Of a stretch of 64,000 bases of DNA, positions 60,618-64,000 are shown in pieces. The position numbers and the translations under genes were made by a program. Each line of letters begins with the position of its first letter. The first letter of the stretch is position 1. The notes beneath the pieces were generated by a model, which saw only the letters and a list, made by a program, of their open reading frames with translations, was not told the DNA's origin and ran no database searches. Location: NCBI GenBank assembly GCA_029245345.1, contig JAQWPM010000015.1, forward strand, positions 62,001-126,000, given 5' to 3'. Origin of the DNA: Longimicrobiales bacterium (lineage in GTDB: Bacteria > Gemmatimonadota > Gemmatimonadetes > Longimicrobiales > Gaopeijiaceae).

Positions 60618-61828
60618 CGTTCTTGTCAAAGGCCGACATCGAACGAAAGCGTGTGCACTACCGGAGCCATGCGCCGCAGGGGCGGGTCTGCACCGTGAGT
60701 GTCATGGACGACACGGACCCGGACATCGAGTTCGATGAGGACGGCGTGTGTAATCACGTGCACTACGCGCGCCGGCGTCTGGCCAAGGAACGACTCCGCG
60801 GCCCCGAGGCTGTGGCCAGGCTCGAGCAAGCGGTGGACCGCATCAAACGTGAGGGGAAGGGTAAAGCGTACGACTGCGTGCTCGGTGTGTCGGGCGGAGT
60901 CGACTCCACGTATGCCGCGTGGCGCGCAAAGGAGCTCGGACTACGCCCGCTTGCTGTGCACCTCGACAATGGCTGGAACAGCGATCTCGCGGTCAGCAAC
61001 ATCGAGCGAGTGCTCTCGGTCCTAGGAATCGACCTGTACACCTACGTGGTGGACTGGGAGGAGATCAAAGACCTCCAGAGGAGCGTCATCCTCTCTGGAA
61101 CCGCCAACCTGGAAGTGGTGACCGACCACGCGATCAATGCAACGATGGTGAGGCAGGCAGCTCGCCACGGCATCCGCACCATCGTGACTGGGGTGAACGT
61201 GGAGACCGAGTCCATGCACCTGGGCAAGTGGCATTACGACAACCGCGACGCCTACTTCATTCGCGGCCTGCACAAGCGCTTCGGGTCGGTAAAGCTCAAA
61301 ACGTATCCCACGATCTCGGCGTTTGACCTGGCATGGTACCTCTTCGTTAGACGCATCCGCACGCTCCCCGTGCTCAACTACGCCGAGTACAACAAAGAGA
61401 AGGTCTCTAAGCTGCTCCAAGACGAGCTCGGATGGCAGCCTTACGCCCACAAACACGGCGAGTCCATCTACACTCGGTTCTTTCAGGAACGCTACTTGCC
61501 ACAGAAATGGGGGTTCGACAAGCGGAAGCTGCACTTCTCGACGCTGATCGTATCTGGTCAAATGACTCGGGACGAGGCGTTAAAGAAGCTCGAGGAGCCA
61601 CTCTATGAGGCGAGAGAAGAGGAGGAAGAGTTGGAGTACGTCACCAAGAAGCTCGGATTCGACCCGACGGAGTGGAGTCGGGTCATGAGTGGTGAGCGGA
61701 AGTACTTCTTCGACTATCCAAACCGTGCTTGGATGTTCGACTACAACAACCCGCTCGTTCAATACGTACGTGCTGTCGGAAAGGGAGAGAGGCGCATCCT
61801 GGGTCTGTCTCCGAGGCATCAGAGCTAG
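60614..61828 (+). CDS. wbpG: N-acetyl sugar amidotransferase, WbpG-like
   Basis: 404 residues: PP-loop ATPase GVSGGVDSTYAAW (SGGVDST at 93-99) and a C-terminal region typical of WbpG and PseA-type enzymes that turn an acetamido group into an acetamidino group using ammonia from HisH2-HisF2. The N-terminus normally carries two CxxC pairs binding zinc. Here they read CTVS (Cys26, Ser29) and CNHV (Cys46, Val49), so each pair lost its second cysteine. The rest of the motif (VMDDTDPDIEFDEDGVCN) is conserved, so the protein is probably still expressed. Start ATG overlaps the HisF2 stop by four bases. Confidence 0.9.
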   Translation: MTFLSKADIERKRVHYRSHAPQGRVCTVSVMDDTDPDIEFDEDGVCNHVHYARRRLAKERLRGPEAVARLEQAVDRIKREGKGKAYDCVLGVSGGVDSTYAAWRAKELGLRPLAVHLDNGWNSDLAVSNIERVLSVLGIDLYTYVVDWEEIKDLQRSVILSGTANLEVVTDHAINATMVRQAARHGIRTIVTGVNVETESMHLGKWHYDNRDAYFIRGLHKRFGSVKLKTYPTISAFDLAWYLFVRRIRTLPVLNYAEYNKEKVSKLLQDELGWQPYAHKHGESIYTRFFQERYLPQKWGFDKRKLHFSTLIVSGQMTRDEALKKLEEPLYEAREEEEELEYVTKKLGFDPTEWSRVMSGERKYFFDYPNRAWMFDYNNPLVQYVRAVGKGERRILGLSPRHQS

Positions 61829-61832
61829 CCGA

Positions 61833-63323
61833 ATGCAGACATGGGAGCATTCGACACCTCGTCGGGCTGATCTGGGCTCCGTAGCGTTTCGCTCGATCCC
61901 CAGCCTCATCTTCGGGCTGACGCTGTTCCCCAACGTCGCGTTTTTCCCGTTCATCCCGACGAACAACCAGCCCGTAGCAGCCATCGCGATTATGGCTTTC
62001 TGGCTCGTCTTCAGACGAGCGAAAATCAGCCTAAATCGCTTCACGAGCCCCATCGTCATACTCATCGTACTGCTGACCATCTATGCGGTTCTGACGGCGG
62101 TCCTGCGTCCCGCGGGTGCCCCCCGAGGCGCGAGCGCACCCGGCTTCATCACTTATTTTGCGAGCTACCGCGAGGTCGGCCTCACGTATTTTTCGTACCT
62201 CATCGGTCCGACGATTTTCCTCTACCTGCTCTATAACTTCCGCAAGGTCAGTCCCCGGGTCGTAGAGGCTTTTCTCATCTTCCAAGGTGCGATCTGTCTG
62301 CTGCAGACGTTTGGAAATGGCGCGCTTCGTCAGCTGCTGGCTTCCGGAATCGGTTGGATGTTCATCGGCTTCTCCTCCGAGCCGTTCGCATTCGGACGCG
62401 GAGTCGCCGGCACCTTTCCGGAACCGTCCCACTTGGGGCGTTACCTGATTGTACTGGCGGCATTGCTGCTGTATTTCCGCTCCTCCGGGCAGATTTCCCG
62501 GCGCAGACTCGTACAGTTTATGTCGTTGATCGGCGCCCTGGTAATCATGAACCAGTCGCTCACCTTCCTCACGCTGCTGCTGGTGTGGCTCAGCCTCCAG
62601 GCCGTGTCCGCGGCCTTCACGGGCCGTTTCAAACAATCTGCGGCCATCGCGGTCGGGCTCTTACTCGCCGGACAGATCATGGTCTCGCTCCCGGCGACGA
62701 GCCGGCTGAGCACGCTCCCGGTCAAGATGACGGAGCTGTCCGGGCGCTCGACGGATTTCGAGGTGCTGGACCTTCAATTGCTTGGAGGGATTCGCCTCAT
62801 CCACATGCTCGTGGGATACCGAGCGGTGACGCTATTCCCCGCCGGCCAGGGGCTTGGGAGCTACCTCCACAACTTGCCGGAGACGGCCGGTCTTTTGGGA
62901 ATCAACATCTACGAAGCCCACTTCTATCGGCACGTGGTGTCCGAGGTGGGCCGGGATGGAGTGATCACCAAACCGAACGGGTACGCCGCGCAGCTGACGT
63001 ACGATATGGGCGTCTTCGGCCTGGCGGCTATCGCCCTACTGATCTTTGCGATCCTGTCGGAGGCCGCTCAAAGCTTCCGGTCCAGGGAGCACATTTGGTC
63101 TGTGCCCTTGCTTGGTGTGTTTCTCCTGATGTTTTATACGACGACCTCGTTCCCAGTTCCCTGGATTATGTTGGCCTTCGTCAATCTCTATCGGCTCCCT
63201 GCCCTTCCAGAATCCGGCCCCGCTGCAGGGGACGCTGAAGCCAAGAACCCATGGAGTGCGTCGACACTTCCGGAGTCGTGGTATCGTCCACCCACTCTGC
63301 CAGGCCAGGAGCAAGGATCGTGA
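61833..63323 (+). CDS. O-antigen-polymerase-like multi-spanning membrane protein
   Basis: About 496 residues from the ATG at 61833; the longer frame overlaps wbpG. Around ten to twelve hydrophobic segments, for example VAAIAIMAFWLVF, PIVILIVLLTIYAVL, RYLIVLAALLLYF, AAIAVGLLLAGQIMV and LGVFLLMFYTTTSFPV. The long hydrophilic loop (GQGLGSYLHNLPETAGLLG and EAHFYRHVVSEVG) resembles the large periplasmic loop of Wzy and ligase-like proteins. No strong sequence motif separates polymerase from ligase. It lies between sugar-modifying enzymes. Confidence 0.75.
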   Translation: MQTWEHSTPRRADLGSVAFRSIPSLIFGLTLFPNVAFFPFIPTNNQPVAAIAIMAFWLVFRRAKISLNRFTSPIVILIVLLTIYAVLTAVLRPAGAPRGASAPGFITYFASYREVGLTYFSYLIGPTIFLYLLYNFRKVSPRVVEAFLIFQGAICLLQTFGNGALRQLLASGIGWMFIGFSSEPFAFGRGVAGTFPEPSHLGRYLIVLAALLLYFRSSGQISRRRLVQFMSLIGALVIMNQSLTFLTLLLVWLSLQAVSAAFTGRFKQSAAIAVGLLLAGQIMVSLPATSRLSTLPVKMTELSGRSTDFEVLDLQLLGGIRLIHMLVGYRAVTLFPAGQGLGSYLHNLPETAGLLGINIYEAHFYRHVVSEVGRDGVITKPNGYAAQLTYDMGVFGLAAIALLIFAILSEAAQSFRSREHIWSVPLLGVFLLMFYTTTSFPVPWIMLAFVNLYRLPALPESGPAAGDAEAKNPWSASTLPESWYRPPTLPGQEQGS

Positions 63324-63958
63324 GCGCCAACTTCTCACATCGGTACGAAGGTGACGGCCGCGTCACGATCCAGCCGTTGGCCATCGTGGGGCTGGAGTAC
63401 ACGCCCGGCGCGGGTCCCGTGCGCTTCGCCGGAGACGCCACAGTCCGAAGCCATACTGTGATCTACGGTGACGTCGAGCTCGGTGACGCGTTCCAGGCCG
63501 GGCACTCTGCGCTGATTCGTGAACACACCACTGTCGGCAACCATGTCATGGTGGGCAGTCATGTAGTGATCGACGGGAACGTCCATATCGAGGATTTCGT
63601 CAAGATCCAGACCGGGTGCTACATCCCGACCCACACAACGCTGGGAAGCCGAGTGTTCCTCGGACCCCATGTCGTGCTCACCAACGATCGTTTTCCGCTC
63701 AGGCAGCGTGACCGTTACGCACCGGAGGGGCCGACCATCGAAGACGGTGTTACGCTCGGCGCCGGATGTATCGTCTTACCGGGAGTCACCGTCGGGGCGA
63801 ACAGCTTCGTCGCCGCGGGAGCCGTCGTCACCAGAGACGTCCCGGCCAATTCGCTGGTTGTTGGAACCCCTGGGAAGGTGTCTCCGCTCCCGGAGCACCT
63901 GCGCGATCCGAACCGAGCGCTCAACTGGCCCTCGGACGAGCCAGAGAGCGGCGACTGA
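63320..63958 (+). CDS. left-handed beta-helix acyltransferase (WbpD/hexapeptide family)
   Basis: 212 residues from the GTG at 63320-63322, which overlaps the upstream stop (GTGA); the track of isoleucine-rich hexapeptide repeats (HTVIYGDVELGD, HTTVGNHVMVGSHVVIDGNVHIED, TLGAGCIVLPGVTVG) folds into a beta-helix. The loop with THTTLGSRVFLGPHVVLTND fits acetyl-CoA dependent N-acetyltransferases of the WbpD type, which acetylate the 3-amino group formed by a WbpE-like enzyme. It would complete the diacetamido-sugar branch with the dehydrogenase and aminotransferase on the opposite strand. About 40 bases follow to the window end. Confidence 0.88.
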   Translation: MSANFSHRYEGDGRVTIQPLAIVGLEYTPGAGPVRFAGDATVRSHTVIYGDVELGDAFQAGHSALIREHTTVGNHVMVGSHVVIDGNVHIEDFVKIQTGCYIPTHTTLGSRVFLGPHVVLTNDRFPLRQRDRYAPEGPTIEDGVTLGAGCIVLPGVTVGANSFVAAGAVVTRDVPANSLVVGTPGKVSPLPEHLRDPNRALNWPSDEPESGD

Positions 63959-64000
63959 AGGGCCCGCGTTTGTTGGATGCGCTCGCCATCGTCGTGCGAG

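Noticed and set aside
63959-64000. Possible start of another plus-strand gene at the right edge
   Set aside because: Only about 40 bases remain; a TTG or ATG near 63970-63980 could start a frame, but there is too little sequence to support a call.

Overview
The window is GC-rich, densely packed bacterial DNA from a diderm (Gram-negative) organism. Outer-membrane biogenesis genes (lolA, lnt, lptD, bamD, complete tol-pal) sit beside core housekeeping genes. The gene set and the fused-looking operons fit Gemmatimonadota or a close relative best, but this is an inference from gene content and style; no rRNA or marker phylogeny is available here. No tRNA, rRNA, CRISPR array, insertion sequence or phage gene was seen.

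Region 1 (1-21.8 kb) is one long minus-strand run with gaps mostly below 60 bases and many 1-17 base overlaps. It starts at a strong divergent promoter near 21.8 kb. In transcription order it holds a TPR protein with acidic repeats, aroQ, efp, accB, accC, comB, ftsK, lolA, rimO, a small outer-membrane barrel protein, a decayed Gfo/Idh oxidoreductase, lnt, rpmE, prfA, prmC, a YlbF-family protein, inositol-phosphate synthase, tmk, a CtpA-type protease, an asparaginase, a carboxymuconolactone-decarboxylase-family protein, obgE and the 5' part of dprA.

Region 2 (21.9-41.1 kb) has a plus-strand PpiD-like chaperone ending in a strong bidirectional terminator. Facing it are minus-strand tatA, a DUF4321 protein, a polyprenyl diphosphate synthase, a second repeat-bearing TPR protein and a formiminotransferase. 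Then come an Fn3 lipoprotein with its own terminator, and lptD, tatC, nrdR, cpoB, pal, tolB, a TolA/TonB-like protein, tolR, tolQ, a sugar-nucleotide epimerase and a LysM protein. The LysM promoter carries an operator-like palindrome.

Region 3 (41.4-46.7 kb) is one giant plus-strand lipoprotein with a Big2 domain and about twelve DUF11-like repeats, two of them nearly identical at DNA level.

Region 4 (46.7-52.8 kb) is minus-strand radC, rimI, tsaB, tsaE, an epimerase, nadD, bamD, a TPR lipoprotein and the remains of another TPR gene.

Region 5 (52.8-64 kb) is a surface-polysaccharide cluster. Minus-strand genes encode two DegT/DnrJ aminotransferases, an initiating sugar-phosphate transferase, a PAPS sulfotransferase, a UDP-sulfoquinovose-synthase-like enzyme and a Gfo/Idh dehydrogenase. 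Divergent plus-strand genes encode HisH-like and HisF-like ammonia-supplying subunits, a WbpG-type sugar amidotransferase, an O-antigen-polymerase-like membrane protein and a hexapeptide acyltransferase. Together they suggest a glycan with a sulfonated or sulfated sugar plus an acetamidino-diaminouronate-type sugar. The combination, the missing metal-site cysteines in the WbpG-like enzyme, the repeat proteins and several regulatory palindromes are the main items for follow-up.
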